Assembly: GCA_012798265.1 (NCBI GenBank)
Contig: JAAZNM010000001.1
Location: 124,001-188,000, forward strand
Source: Candidatus Roizmanbacteria bacterium
GTDB taxonomy: Bacteria; Patescibacteriota; Microgenomatia; UBA1406; GWC2-37-13
Direction of reading: 5' to 3'
DNA: 64,000 nt
Below, piece by piece: positions 24,346 through 33,553 of this stretch (positions are counted from its first letter, which is position 1; every line of letters starts with the position of its first letter). Both the position numbers and the translations under genes were made by a program. Below the pieces are notes generated by a model that was not told the origin of the DNA, searched no databases, and saw only the letters and a list, made by a program, of their open reading frames with translations.

Positions 24346-25329
24346 ATGGACTATTTGAATCTTAAATCCAAAATCTTGGATAACGTAAAAAAAAGGGGGG
24401 GATGGGTCAATGCTCATGCCCATATCGACAGAAGTTTCACTTTATCAAACGATAACCTAAAATACGTATACCGCCCGCTCCAGGAAAAATGGTTACTGAA
24501 CGACAAGCTTAAACGTGAATCGACAGTCGATCGGATTTATGATCGGATGGCTTTCACAACAGAAAAAATGATCAAACAGGGAGTAAGAGTTTTAGGCAGC
24601 TTTATCGATATTGATGAGGTGATTGAAGATAAAGCTATAAAAGCGGCTCAAAGGTTGAGAGATCATTATAAAAAAAGTATAAAAATCATTTTCATCAACC
24701 AAGTCCTACAGGGAGTCATTGACAAAAAAGCTTATAGTTGGTTTAAGATAGGTTCGGAGTTTGTCGATATAATCGGAGGTTTGCCCGGCAAAGACAAGGG
24801 AAAAGAAGAAAAACATCTTGAGATAATCCTCGCTGCCGGAAAAGAGATGAAAAAAATGGTGCACGTCCATGTAGATCAGTTGAATACCGCCGCCGAAAAA
24901 GAAAGCGAACTTTTGGCCAAAAAAACCATTGAGGCGAAGATGTGCGATCGGGTAGTGGCTATCCATGGCATATCGCTAGCCGCTCATAAAAAACAATACC
25001 GCAAAAGGATTTACCGACTTATGAAAAAAGCCGGTATAACTGTAATAGCTTGCCCCACAGCCTGGATAGACAGCCGAAGATCAGAGATCTCCTCAACCAC
25101 TCATAATGCGGTCACCCCGATAGACGAGATGATTCCCGAGGGAATAACTGTCGCCATCGGTACCGATAACATCGTCGATATTTATAAACCGTTTACTGAC
25201 GGTGACATGTGGACAGAGTTGCGTTTCATACTAGAAAGCTGTCACTATTATGAAATAAACAAGCTTGTAGATATGGCTACCGTTAACGGATTAAAAGTGC
25301 TTGGATTAAAAGATGGATATTCCAATTGA
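24346..25329 (+). CDS. Amidohydrolase, cytosine-deaminase-like
   Basis: A 327-residue TIM-barrel metal hydrolase. Metal ligands in order are HAH in VNAHAHIDRSF (about residue 23-28), His in VHVHVDQLNT (about 173), His in VAIHGISLA (about 208), and Asp in AIGTDNIVD (about 280). The pattern is that of cytosine deaminase relatives rather than classical dihydroorotase. In an operon with pyrD, pyrE and pyrF it could either salvage pyrimidine bases or stand in for pyrC; the sequence does not decide. I use the ATG at 24346; a TTG seven codons upstream is in frame. Its end overlaps the pyrD start by 17 bases. Confidence 0.8.
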   Translation: MDYLNLKSKILDNVKKRGGWVNAHAHIDRSFTLSNDNLKYVYRPLQEKWLLNDKLKRESTVDRIYDRMAFTTEKMIKQGVRVLGSFIDIDEVIEDKAIKAAQRLRDHYKKSIKIIFINQVLQGVIDKKAYSWFKIGSEFVDIIGGLPGKDKGKEEKHLEIILAAGKEMKKMVHVHVDQLNTAAEKESELLAKKTIEAKMCDRVVAIHGISLAAHKKQYRKRIYRLMKKAGITVIACPTAWIDSRRSEISSTTHNAVTPIDEMIPEGITVAIGTDNIVDIYKPFTDGDMWTELRFILESCHYYEINKLVDMATVNGLKVLGLKDGYSN

Positions 25330-26230
25330 TATTTTTGGGAAAAAATTAAAAAATCCTTTGTTTTTGCCTTCGGGAATAATAAACGATATTCCCAATCACA
25401 GTATGGCTGTAAAAGCCGGCGTTGGCTCTTTGGTCTTAAAATCTATAACGGTCGATCCTAGAGAGGGAAATCCTATACCCAGGATAGCCAAATATGACTC
25501 CGGTTTCATAAATTCGGTAGGATTAAGGAACCCGGGGTTGACGGAAGCAAAAAAGCAAATAAAACTTTTTTTGGAAAAAACCAATACTCCCGTGATTATC
25601 AGTGTTTTTGCGGTTAAAGCCGATGATTTCCAACGGTTGGTATATGAATTTAGCGAACTTTGTCCCTTGGCAATCGAGCTTAATCTTTCCTGCCCCAATG
25701 TATCTGACGAGTTCGGAGAAATACTGGCAAACAAAGCCGACTCTTCTTACAAAATTACCAAGTTAGCCAAAAAACAAGCAAAAAACATACCTGTCATAAG
25801 CAAACTGTCACCGAATACCGACAACATCGGCGAGATAGCCAAGGCATGTGAACAGGCCGGTGCCGATGCCGTTGCCGCCATAAACACCGTTTCTCAAGGA
25901 ATGATAATCGACATAAACAAAAAAAGGCCCGTTCTAGGAAACGGAAAAGGTGGGGTTTCCGGTACCGGGATAAAACCTATTGCCGTCGCCAAAGTTTATG
26001 AAATATACGAGGCGGTTAAAATTCCCATCTTAGGCATTGGCGGTATCTCAACCTGGCAAGATGCCGTCGAGATGATTATGGCCGGCGCCAGTTTAATAGG
26101 AATCGGATCGGCGGTTTACGAAAAAGGTTGGAACGTATACAAAGATATTCTTTTCGGAATCAAAACCTATATGGAAAAAACAAATATTTCCCAAATTAAA
26201 AATTTAATAGGAGCCGCTCATGAAAAATAA
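25313..26230 (+). CDS. pyrD: Dihydroorotate dehydrogenase, class 1
   Basis: The 305-residue flavoprotein oxidises dihydroorotate to orotate. NPLFLPSGIIND, INSVGLRNPG, IELNLSCPNVSDEFGE (active-site Cys of class 1), VISKLSPNTDN and GIGGISTWQDAVEMIMAGAS are in the expected order. It has no membrane N-terminus, so it is the soluble class 1 form; the PyrK subunit of class 1B is not seen nearby. It overlaps both neighbours, the preceding gene by 17 and pyrE by 11 bases. Confidence 0.94.
   Translation: MDIPIDIFGKKLKNPLFLPSGIINDIPNHSMAVKAGVGSLVLKSITVDPREGNPIPRIAKYDSGFINSVGLRNPGLTEAKKQIKLFLEKTNTPVIISVFAVKADDFQRLVYEFSELCPLAIELNLSCPNVSDEFGEILANKADSSYKITKLAKKQAKNIPVISKLSPNTDNIGEIAKACEQAGADAVAAINTVSQGMIIDINKKRPVLGNGKGGVSGTGIKPIAVAKVYEIYEAVKIPILGIGGISTWQDAVEMIMAGASLIGIGSAVYEKGWNVYKDILFGIKTYMEKTNISQIKNLIGAAHEK
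26209..26213 (+). promoter_or_regulatory. Shine-Dalgarno of pyrE
   Basis: AGGAG lies 6 nt before the pyrE ATG, inside the pyrD 3' end. It is one of the few good Shine-Dalgarno elements in the window and belongs to an internal operon gene, where a leaderless start is impossible. Confidence 0.6.
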
Positions 26231-26870
26231 CATTATAGATGTTCTCAAAAAAGTCGGGGCAATATTGATTAACGACCATTTCGTTTATACGTCGGGAAAA
26301 CACGGTGATCTGTATATCAATAAGGATTTCTTGTATCCTCACGCAAAGGAGACTTCTTATGTCGGGATGATGTTTGCCGAAAAGTTCAAAGGTAAAAAAA
26401 TCGAAGTAGTCGTAGCTCCGGCAGTCGGCGGAGCAATCCTTTGCACTTGGACCGCTCATCATCTTTCCCGGTTAGATGGGAAAGAAGTTTTAAGCGTCTA
26501 CACCGAGAAAGACAAAGGGACCACCGCCTCCGCCGCCGAAAGCGAACAGATATTCAGGCGCGGTTATGATAAGTACGTCAAGGGGAAAAAAGTGTTGGTG
26601 ATTGAAGACCTGACCACAACCGGAATATCCGTCAAAAAAACGGTTGAGGCTACAAAGAAAGCCGGAGGAATAATCGTTGCCGTTTGCGTCATGGTTAACC
26701 GAAATCCGCAAAACGTCAACTCAAAACTGTTCGGTGCTCCTTTTTACGCTTTGGGAGAGTTTCCTGCGAAAGCTTACGAGGAAAACGTCTGTCCGCTATG
26801 CAAAAGGGGGATACCGATCAACACGATTGTCGGCCACGGAAAAAAGTATTTGGAAAATAATAAAAAATAA
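26220..26870 (+). CDS. pyrE: Orotate phosphoribosyltransferase
   Basis: Joins orotate and PRPP to make OMP. The 216-residue protein has YTSGKHGDLYINKDFLYP near the N-terminus and the PRPP-binding loop VLVIEDLTTTGISVKKTVEA at about residue 123. A CPLCKRG segment near the C-terminus is an unusual two-Cys addition. The next gene starts one base after its stop. Confidence 0.95.
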   Translation: MKNNIIDVLKKVGAILINDHFVYTSGKHGDLYINKDFLYPHAKETSYVGMMFAEKFKGKKIEVVVAPAVGGAILCTWTAHHLSRLDGKEVLSVYTEKDKGTTASAAESEQIFRRGYDKYVKGKKVLVIEDLTTTGISVKKTVEATKKAGGIIVAVCVMVNRNPQNVNSKLFGAPFYALGEFPAKAYEENVCPLCKRGIPINTIVGHGKKYLENNKK

Positions 26871-26871
26871 T

Positions 26872-27690
26872 ATGGACTTCCAAAAAAAGCTAGAATATGC
26901 AGCCAATAAAAACAAGTCGTTTGTCTGCGTGGGATTAGATTCTAATTTGGATCTGATTCCGTCTTTTATAAATAAAGGCAAACTGCCTCAAGCGGTTTTT
27001 AACAAGAAGATCGTTGACGCCACCGCCGATTTGGTTTGTGCTTATAAACCAAACGCAGCCTTTTACGAACAAAACGGCAGCGATGGTATCGCCGCTTTAA
27101 AATCAACCTGCGATTATATAAGAAAAAGATATCCCGAAATACCGATAATATTGGACGCCAAACGCGCCGATATTGACAGCACCAATAACGGATACGCTGA
27201 ATTTGCTTTTGGTTATTTAAAAGTCGATGCGATAACGATCCATCCGTATCTAGGCAGGGAATCCGTCGAGTCATTTCTGAAATACAGAGAAAAGGGTATA
27301 TTCGTGCTTTGCCGAACTTCTAATCAGGGTGCGGGTGAATTTCAGGATTTAATAATAAATAAAAAGCCCCTATATCAGATAGTCGCCGAAAATGTCGCTA
27401 AAAGATGGAATAAGAACAATAACTGCATGTTGGTGGTGGGGGCAACTTATCCAGACGAACTAAGGGCGGTTAGGAAAATCGTCAAGGACATGATCCTGCT
27501 TATTCCCGGGATAGGGGCTCAGGGAGGAGATTTGAAAAAAACAATTTACTCCGGCTTAAACTCCAAAAAAAAGGGCATGATCATTAGCTCTTCCCGTTCG
27601 ATAATCTTTGCTTCCAAAAACAAAGACTTTGCGGAAAAAGCCAGGCTTGAAACTAAAAAATTAGCTGAGGCTATTAACGCCTTAATATAG
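26872..27690 (+). CDS. pyrF: Orotidine 5'-phosphate decarboxylase (type 2)
   Basis: Converts OMP to UMP, the last step of the pathway. FVCVGLDSNLDLIP near residue 17 and ILDAKRADIDSTNNGYAEF (catalytic Lys-Asp array, about residue 80) identify the longer type 2 family. PGIGAQGGDLK is the phosphate-binding loop. The 272-residue length fits. The start at 26872 follows pyrE by one base; a longer reading into pyrE has no homology. Its TAG stop directly touches the TGA stop of the convergent aromatic operon. Confidence 0.95.
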   Translation: MDFQKKLEYAANKNKSFVCVGLDSNLDLIPSFINKGKLPQAVFNKKIVDATADLVCAYKPNAAFYEQNGSDGIAALKSTCDYIRKRYPEIPIILDAKRADIDSTNNGYAEFAFGYLKVDAITIHPYLGRESVESFLKYREKGIFVLCRTSNQGAGEFQDLIINKKPLYQIVAENVAKRWNKNNNCMLVVGATYPDELRAVRKIVKDMILLIPGIGAQGGDLKKTIYSGLNSKKKGMIISSSRSIIFASKNKDFAEKARLETKKLAEAINALI

Positions 27691-29025
27691 TCAATCTCTC
27701 CCCGCAAGGAAAAACGTTGTGTTGTTGGTCTTGTCATCCTGCAAGTCTTGGTCGATTATTTCCAAACCATAAATCTCCGCCAAACGCTTCGGTCCCAGAA
27801 TCGCCGTTGTGGACGGTATTTTGTTTTTGGACAAGGCCCAGGCGGCTTTAGCCGTATCGATCAGATCGCCTTTGCCGCTGACCAGATTCTTTTTAGAATA
27901 CCTTATTGATAGATTATGGCGACATTGCCGGAAAACCTGAGGATGGGCCATGATAGCATCTATCTCCGACAAACCAACCCCTATCTTTTTCATCAAATAA
28001 TGCCTTATGGGAATGGCAAATTCGTCGATAATTTTGAATCGATAGCGGGCCATTGCGTAGGCAGACTCTTCAACCACACCGCCGACGGCGTTTTGGATTG
28101 CAAAAAGCCCGTAGTCAATACTGCCTTCATGCAGGCTCTTTAACACTTTTTCCGTCGTATATAAATATTTTATCTTAAATTTTTTAATGTTTTTTTTACC
28201 CGTATAAAATAGTACGGCTTCTTCATTGAAACTGCCCAATCCTCCCTGAATGCCATAAATGACCTTTTTTGGGTTGGCTTTTTTAGGAATCAAACGATCA
28301 TAAAGCTTGTCATATGCCTTACCAAGTCTTACTCTCATTGGTCCGGTGTAACGATTGTAATTCTGTAAGTTGGTAAATAACTGCCAGGTGTCGTTGCATG
28401 TCTGACTTTCGACTTCATGGAGTTTTTTGGTGCCGTACGTATCTATTTCGGTTGGTTTAAACCCAAACTCAGCCAATAGACGACCGATAAAATGAGTCAA
28501 TCCTTGGGAATTGGCTGCCAGCCTATCGTGTTCTTCGGGAGAAATTTCAATTATACTCAAACCCTTGTCGCTAAAATATTTCTTCCAAAAAGCATAATTA
28601 TTGCCGTCGCTTAAGAATTTATCCATGACCAACGGAAGATTGGAAAAACCAGACTGACTGCTGTCCGGACCGAACATCGGATGGGTGAGTATTGCCTGCG
28701 CTTCAGTTCCTTTTAGGTATTTCCTAAATATTTTGGCCGGATGTTCTTTGACTGACAAGACATCGACAAGCAGATGTTTTTTGAAATACCGACGGTGGCT
28801 ATTAATCACTGATTTAAAGACGGCAATCGGTACGCAGTAAAATATTACCTCGCTTCGATAAATATCGGCGATCTTTTCGGCAATTACGGTTTTTCCGTCA
28901 ACCTTAATTTTTTCAAAAACCTGGGGATGACGATTGTAAAGAGTTATCTGAAAATCATCCTTAAGCAATCGGTACAAAGTCTGGCCGAAACGGCCGAAAC
29001 CGACAATACTGACTTTTTTTTTCAT
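27691..29025 (-). CDS. Fused prephenate dehydrogenase (TyrA) and prephenate dehydratase (PheA)
   Basis: The 444-residue protein carries both branch enzymes after prephenate. Residues 1-255 are TyrA-like: Rossmann start KVSIVGFGRFGQTLYRLL, then LTHPMFGPDSSQ. Residues about 262-444 are a prephenate dehydratase: IYGIQGGLGSFNEEAV, GLFAIQNAVGGVVEES, MAHPQVFRQCRHNL and the terminal NNTTFFLAGRD, which corresponds to the TRF-type catalytic motif. No ACT domain follows, so feedback by Phe binding at the usual site is missing. Chorismate mutase is separate, two genes upstream. It is the last gene of the aromatic operon. Confidence 0.9.
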   Translation of the reverse strand: MKKKVSIVGFGRFGQTLYRLLKDDFQITLYNRHPQVFEKIKVDGKTVIAEKIADIYRSEVIFYCVPIAVFKSVINSHRRYFKKHLLVDVLSVKEHPAKIFRKYLKGTEAQAILTHPMFGPDSSQSGFSNLPLVMDKFLSDGNNYAFWKKYFSDKGLSIIEISPEEHDRLAANSQGLTHFIGRLLAEFGFKPTEIDTYGTKKLHEVESQTCNDTWQLFTNLQNYNRYTGPMRVRLGKAYDKLYDRLIPKKANPKKVIYGIQGGLGSFNEEAVLFYTGKKNIKKFKIKYLYTTEKVLKSLHEGSIDYGLFAIQNAVGGVVEESAYAMARYRFKIIDEFAIPIRHYLMKKIGVGLSEIDAIMAHPQVFRQCRHNLSIRYSKKNLVSGKGDLIDTAKAAWALSKNKIPSTTAILGPKRLAEIYGLEIIDQDLQDDKTNNTTFFLAGRD

Positions 29026-29027
29026 AT

Positions 29028-30170
29028 TTATAGATAAGAACTTATATCATCAATATTAGCGCAAATACTTGCCCGAATAAAACGATTGCCGTTTTTCCCA
29101 AAAACTGTTCCCGGAGTCAACAGAACTTGTTTAGACTTAAGGAGTTCTTCGCTGAACTGCTCCGAGTTTTTATAGCGACCGGGAATTTTTGCCCAGAGGT
29201 AAAGCCCGGCTTTCGGCAAATTAAAGCTTAAACCGATTTTTTTTAAGGATAGTGCCAAAATTTGCCGTCTCTCATAATAACTTTTGATCATCCGCTTGTG
29301 CCATGATCTGTCAAAGTTGTTCAAAGCATAAGCGCCTAGCTTAAGCAACGGCTTGCTCATGCCAGAATCAAGTTGCGACTTGACTTTGGATATGGCCGCT
29401 ATCACCTGGTGGTTACCGACTATCCAACCCATCCGATAACCGGCAAAGGAAAAAGTCTTGGAAAACGACCCCGTCTCAACCGCCACTTCTTTGGCTCCGT
29501 TTATCTGCAAGATACTGGGCGCTTTATAACCCTCAAAGGTGATCTCCGAATAAGCGTTGTCATAGACTATCCAAAACTGGTGTTTTTTCGCCAAACCCAC
29601 CAAAGACTCCAGTTTTGACAGACTGGTTATCTGCCCGGTCGGATTGGATGGGAAATTTACCCAAACAAGACGGGTATCTGCGGTTATTTTATTTTTTAAC
29701 TCGTTCAAGTCCGGTTCAAAACCGTTCTTTTCGGTCAGATTGTAATAAACCAATTTCGCCCCTAACATAGCCACCGGTCCTGAAAAAGCCGGATAACCCG
29801 GGTCGGGAACCAGAACCTCGCTCCCGGAATCAAGCAGAGCCAACGGCAGATGACCGATCCCGTCCTTGCTACCCAGCAGGGGATAGAGTTCATCACTTTC
29901 GACGGCAACGCCGAATCGGACTTTGTACCAATTTTGCAAAGCTTCGGCAAACTCTAAACTAGTCCCGTAAACACCATACATATGGGCATCGGGCTCGATT
30001 AAATACTCTTTCAGCTTGTCGATATATCTTTGGCTGGGTGGAAAATCTGGTGAGCCAACTCCCAAGTTCAGGACCTTGCGTCCGGATTTTTGCTCAGCCA
30101 GACTTATCTGTTTGGCAAGCCTGGCAAAAGCGTACTCGGAAAACAGATTCAATCTTTGAGAAACTTTCAT
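29028..30170 (-). CDS. Class I/II aminotransferase, probably aromatic
   Basis: A PLP enzyme of 380 residues with NFPSNPTGQITS (about 170), VYDNAYSEITFEG (about 205) and the Schiff-base Lys in GSFSKTFSFAGYRMGW (about 237). Sequence style is that of the fold-type I group containing LL-diaminopimelate and aspartate aminotransferases. Position between chorismate mutase and the TyrA-PheA fusion argues that it transaminates phenylpyruvate and hydroxyphenylpyruvate to Phe and Tyr. It is two bases from the next gene. Confidence 0.88.
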   Translation of the reverse strand: MKVSQRLNLFSEYAFARLAKQISLAEQKSGRKVLNLGVGSPDFPPSQRYIDKLKEYLIEPDAHMYGVYGTSLEFAEALQNWYKVRFGVAVESDELYPLLGSKDGIGHLPLALLDSGSEVLVPDPGYPAFSGPVAMLGAKLVYYNLTEKNGFEPDLNELKNKITADTRLVWVNFPSNPTGQITSLSKLESLVGLAKKHQFWIVYDNAYSEITFEGYKAPSILQINGAKEVAVETGSFSKTFSFAGYRMGWIVGNHQVIAAISKVKSQLDSGMSKPLLKLGAYALNNFDRSWHKRMIKSYYERRQILALSLKKIGLSFNLPKAGLYLWAKIPGRYKNSEQFSEELLKSKQVLLTPGTVFGKNGNRFIRASICANIDDISSYL

Positions 30171-30176
30171 AACGGT

Positions 30177-30443
30177 TTAAGCTTCGTTTTCAATTTTTAA
30201 CGCTTGATCGTGGATCAGGTTAAAGATATCGATAACAAAATTGTCCTCCAGGCTAAAAAGCTTTCCCTGCCTGACCCTTGAATCAATAACTTCCTGCCAC
30301 CTTTTTTGGTCAAACGGTCTCAGTTGATGTTTTTTTTTGCATAAGCCGATTTTTTTTACGACAACGAATCTTTTTGCCAACATCCCGATAATCTTTCCGT
30401 CAATTTCATCTATTTGTTTCCGCAAATCACCTAGTGAATCCAT
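30177..30443 (-). CDS. aroQ: Chorismate mutase, AroQ class
   Basis: The 88-residue all-helical enzyme turns chorismate into prephenate. LRKQIDEIDGKIIGMLAKR holds the first two catalytic Arg positions, followed by KKIGLCKKK with the active Lys and the DQKRWQEVIDSR segment. It is a free-standing monofunctional form. It lies six bases before the aminotransferase gene. Confidence 0.92.
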   Translation of the reverse strand: MDSLGDLRKQIDEIDGKIIGMLAKRFVVVKKIGLCKKKHQLRPFDQKRWQEVIDSRVRQGKLFSLEDNFVIDIFNLIHDQALKIENEA

Positions 30444-30456
30444 ATTACAAAGTAAT

Positions 30457-31542
30457 TTATAAATTTTGGGCTTTATGCCTTAAATAGTGGTCGATCACAA
30501 CTAAAGACGCCATCGCCTCAACGACCGGCACCGCTCTCGGCAAGACGCAAGGATCATGCCTGCCTGATGCCGCCAAAATTATTTTTTGTTTTTTTACGTT
30601 TAGGGTTGTTTGCTCTTTGCTTATCGTTGAAACCGGCTTAAAAGCCACTCGAAAAACAATCGGCTCACCGTTGCTTATCCCGCCCTGTATCCCTCCGGAA
30701 TTATTGGTAACCGTTCTGACTTTGCCGTCTCTGTCAAGATAAAACAAATCGTTGTGTCGGCTGCCTTTTAAAGTTGTTCCGTAAAAACCGGATCCGAGTT
30801 CAAAACCTTTGACTGCATTTATGCTTAACATCGCCTTTCCCAGATCGGCTGACAGTTTGTCAAAAACCGGTTCGCCTAAACCGGGAGGCACATTTCTTAT
30901 AACCCCCCTGATAACCCCTCCGACCGAATCACCGGCATTTTTTGCTTTTTCGATTAACTTGATCATTTTTCCGGCCGTTTTTTCTTCGGGACAACGAACA
31001 ATACTGCCTTCGATTTTTTTATAAGTCAGTTTGCTGTCGTCAACAACGGCCTTTACGGTGCCAACCGACTCCACATAGCTTAATATATCTATATTCAACT
31101 TTTCTTTCAGGTATTTTTTTGCAATCGCGCCTGAAGCCACTCTCGACAAAGTCTCCCGCGCCGAAGAACGGCCGCCACCCATCCAATCACGACGTCCATA
31201 CTTGGCCTCATAAGTATAGTCGGCATGAGACGGCCGATAAACATCTTTAAGATGATCGTAGTTTTCCGGACGGGCGTCTTTATTTTTTGCCAAAAGCATA
31301 ATCGGCGTTCCGGTCGTCCGACCCTCAAAAACTCCGGACAGAATCTTGATTTTGTCTTCTTCTTTTCGAGACGAAGTTATCTGACTCTGTCCCGGTCGGC
31401 GACGATCAAGCTCGACCTGAATATCTTCTTCCGAAAGCAAAAGACCAGGCGGACAGCCGTCGACCACGCAACCGACTCCGCCTCCGTGAGACTCGCCAAA
31501 AGTCGTCACTCTAAAAAGCGATCCAAACGTATTTCCTGCCAT
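30457..31542 (-). CDS. aroC: Chorismate synthase
   Basis: Flavin-dependent conversion of EPSP to chorismate. The 361-residue protein opens with [20 protein letters not shown] and has [39 protein letters not shown] (about 105) and [16 protein letters not shown] (about 280), all family hallmarks. Length is normal. It follows aroD by four bases. Confidence 0.97.
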   Translation of the reverse strand: MAGNTFGSLFRVTTFGESHGGGVGCVVDGCPPGLLLSEEDIQVELDRRRPGQSQITSSRKEEDKIKILSGVFEGRTTGTPIMLLAKNKDARPENYDHLKDVYRPSHADYTYEAKYGRRDWMGGGRSSARETLSRVASGAIAKKYLKEKLNIDILSYVESVGTVKAVVDDSKLTYKKIEGSIVRCPEEKTAGKMIKLIEKAKNAGDSVGGVIRGVIRNVPPGLGEPVFDKLSADLGKAMLSINAVKGFELGSGFYGTTLKGSRHNDLFYLDRDGKVRTVTNNSGGIQGGISNGEPIVFRVAFKPVSTISKEQTTLNVKKQKIILAASGRHDPCVLPRAVPVVEAMASLVVIDHYLRHKAQNL

Positions 31543-31546
31543 ATGA

Positions 31547-32230
31547 TTATCGATTAAGTAATTTGTAAATTTTTTTCAGCTCTGAAAATTCCATCTGTCC
31601 CGGTGCGCTAAACCGACCCTTGTAACCGGCAAATGTCAGATAGGTTCCGAACAAAGGGCCGACCACCCTGGTTATAAGACCTTTCTCCCCCATACCGATG
31701 ATAATTTTATCTTTAATCCTCTTATCGACCATAAGCTGTATCAAACCAATAATATCCGCGTATCGGTTTACCTTCGTGGCTATCTTAATAATACTCGGAT
31801 CAAACTTAATCATTTTCTCAATTATTTTGTCCAAGGATCTTTTGTCCGGCGTTTTTTCAAAGTCGTGATATGAAACTATGAGCTTGTTTTTTCCAAGAAA
31901 CACGGATTTTTGATTTTCTAAAGTTTTAAGTTCTATATCAACGTATTCAAAACCCAAAATTTGGGCGTTTTGCAAAATCGTTACCCTCGTTTTTTCGTCT
32001 TTCGACCATTGACCGCCTTCGTCCCGGGACCGGCAAGTAAAAATAGATCTTCTAACTGTTTTTGTCCCGATTGTAAACAAATCTTTTTTTTTCAAATCCT
32101 CAATGCTATCTACACGCAACTCCACCCAATCGGCGACCGCTTGGATCTTTTTTAGATTGTCTAAAAACTCGTTTAAGTTTTTTCCCGTAACCGGCACGCA
32201 TATCCTTATTTTTGATTTTATGTTTTTCAT
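31547..32230 (-). CDS. aroD: 3-dehydroquinate dehydratase, type I
   Basis: The 227-residue class I enzyme forms a Schiff base with dehydroquinate. The catalytic His lies in [12 protein letters not shown] (about 121) and the Lys in [13 protein letters not shown] (about 147). [12 protein letters not shown] near residue 35 is the substrate-binding strand. It overlaps aroE by four bases. Confidence 0.94.
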   Translation of the reverse strand: MKNIKSKIRICVPVTGKNLNEFLDNLKKIQAVADWVELRVDSIEDLKKKDLFTIGTKTVRRSIFTCRSRDEGGQWSKDEKTRVTILQNAQILGFEYVDIELKTLENQKSVFLGKNKLIVSYHDFEKTPDKRSLDKIIEKMIKFDPSIIKIATKVNRYADIIGLIQLMVDKRIKDKIIIGMGEKGLITRVVGPLFGTYLTFAGYKGRFSAPGQMEFSELKKIYKLLNR

Positions 32231-33063
32231 AGTTTCACTCCCAAATTTTTCAGTAACACCTTTCTCATTACGTCAACCGGCGCCGGCTTACCTGTATAAA
32301 GCTCAAATTGCGCCGTACCCTGATGCAATAGCATCTCCGTTCCATGGATAACCGTTGCCCCTTTTTCCTTGGCCTTTTTCAGTAGTTTGGTTTCGTAAGG
32401 GATATAGACGGCATCAAAGACTATATGTCGGTTCGTAATCAACTGCGACGATATGGGCGATGCTTCGGTATTCGGTGCCATACCAACGGCGGTCGCATTG
32501 ACGATGATATCGTTATCGGATACCGCCGCTTCATCTTTCAGATCTCCGAAACCGCAATTAAAATCATTGGCGAGTTTAGCGGCGTTCCCAACGGTCCGGT
32601 TGAAAATCGTGACTTTGCTACCCTTGGCCAAAAGTCCGTAAACAACGGCCCGCGATGCTCCTCCGGCTCCCAAGACTGCCGCTTTTTTACCCTTAAGCGC
32701 CGTCACCTTTTCCAAGGGTTTGACCACCCCTATCCAGTCGGTATTGTATCCTTTCAAAATCCCTTTATCGTTTACAATTGAGTTGACGGCGCCGATTTTT
32801 GAGGCCGTTTTATCTATCTTATCCAGATACCTCATTACCTTAACTTTATGAGGAATCGTGCAGGTTAGCCCTCTTAGACTCATTGCCCTCATCGCACAAA
32901 CGACCGCTTTGATATCTTTTAAGTCAACTCGGGCTCCCAAATAAATAAATTTATCGTCAATATTCAAAGCTTCATAACCGGCGTTGTGCATGAGCGGCGA
33001 TAACGAATGTTCAACCGGATCGCCGATTATCAAACAGATTTTATTTTTCGCCGAGATTCTCAT
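32227..33063 (-). CDS. aroE: Shikimate dehydrogenase
   Basis: NADP-dependent reduction of dehydroshikimate. LIIGDPVEHSLSPLMHNAGY (substrate site), the catalytic Lys in TIPHKVKVMRYLD, GYNTDWIGVVK and the dinucleotide motif GAGGASRAVVYGL are present. I start at 33063 (278 residues), which overlaps aroK by 23 bases; an in-frame ATG at 33087 would add eight residues. Confidence 0.95.
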   Translation of the reverse strand: MRISAKNKICLIIGDPVEHSLSPLMHNAGYEALNIDDKFIYLGARVDLKDIKAVVCAMRAMSLRGLTCTIPHKVKVMRYLDKIDKTASKIGAVNSIVNDKGILKGYNTDWIGVVKPLEKVTALKGKKAAVLGAGGASRAVVYGLLAKGSKVTIFNRTVGNAAKLANDFNCGFGDLKDEAAVSDNDIIVNATAVGMAPNTEASPISSQLITNRHIVFDAVYIPYETKLLKKAKEKGATVIHGTEMLLHQGTAQFELYTGKPAPVDVMRKVLLKNLGVKL

Positions 33064-33553
33064 ATTTTTTAAGTAAATTGTTAACAATCATGTCGATGTT
33101 TTTGTCATCGGTGTTTATACTGAAATCAGCGTAAGCCTTGTATAAAGACTGACGCATCTCAAAGAGTTTTTTCGCCATACTTTTATTTTTGAATAAGGGG
33201 CGGATACAATCTCCTTTTAACCGACTCTTTATAACTCGAAACGATGTCTTCAAATAAAAAACCTTACCTTTTGTCTTCAAATAATCCAGATTAATTCTGT
33301 TGACGACCACTCCGCCGCCGGTTGAGACTATGGCCTTATCCATCCTTCGCCCGGTATCTTTGGCGACGGCGATCTCCAACTCCCTAAAAGTTATTTCTCC
33401 GTCTTTTTCAAATATCTCGCCCACGCTTCTTCTCCCTGATTTTTTTAAAATCAGCTCATCCATCTCGATCGCCGGCCAAGACAGCTTTTCGGAAAGCTGT
33501 TTTGCCACCGAGCTTTTTCCCGACCCCATAAAACCGATCAATATAATATTCAT
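33041..33553 (-). CDS. aroK: Shikimate kinase
   Basis: A 170-residue P-loop kinase: LIGFMGSGKSSVAKQLSEKL at the start, the shikimate-binding IEMDELILKKSGRR, and STGGGVVVNR. The LID Arg is in RLKGDCIRPLF. Bacterial type, normal size. It overlaps aroA by four bases and aroE by 23. Confidence 0.96.
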   Translation of the reverse strand: MNIILIGFMGSGKSSVAKQLSEKLSWPAIEMDELILKKSGRRSVGEIFEKDGEITFRELEIAVAKDTGRRMDKAIVSTGGGVVVNRINLDYLKTKGKVFYLKTSFRVIKSRLKGDCIRPLFKNKSMAKKLFEMRQSLYKAYADFSINTDDKNIDMIVNNLLKKYENLGEK

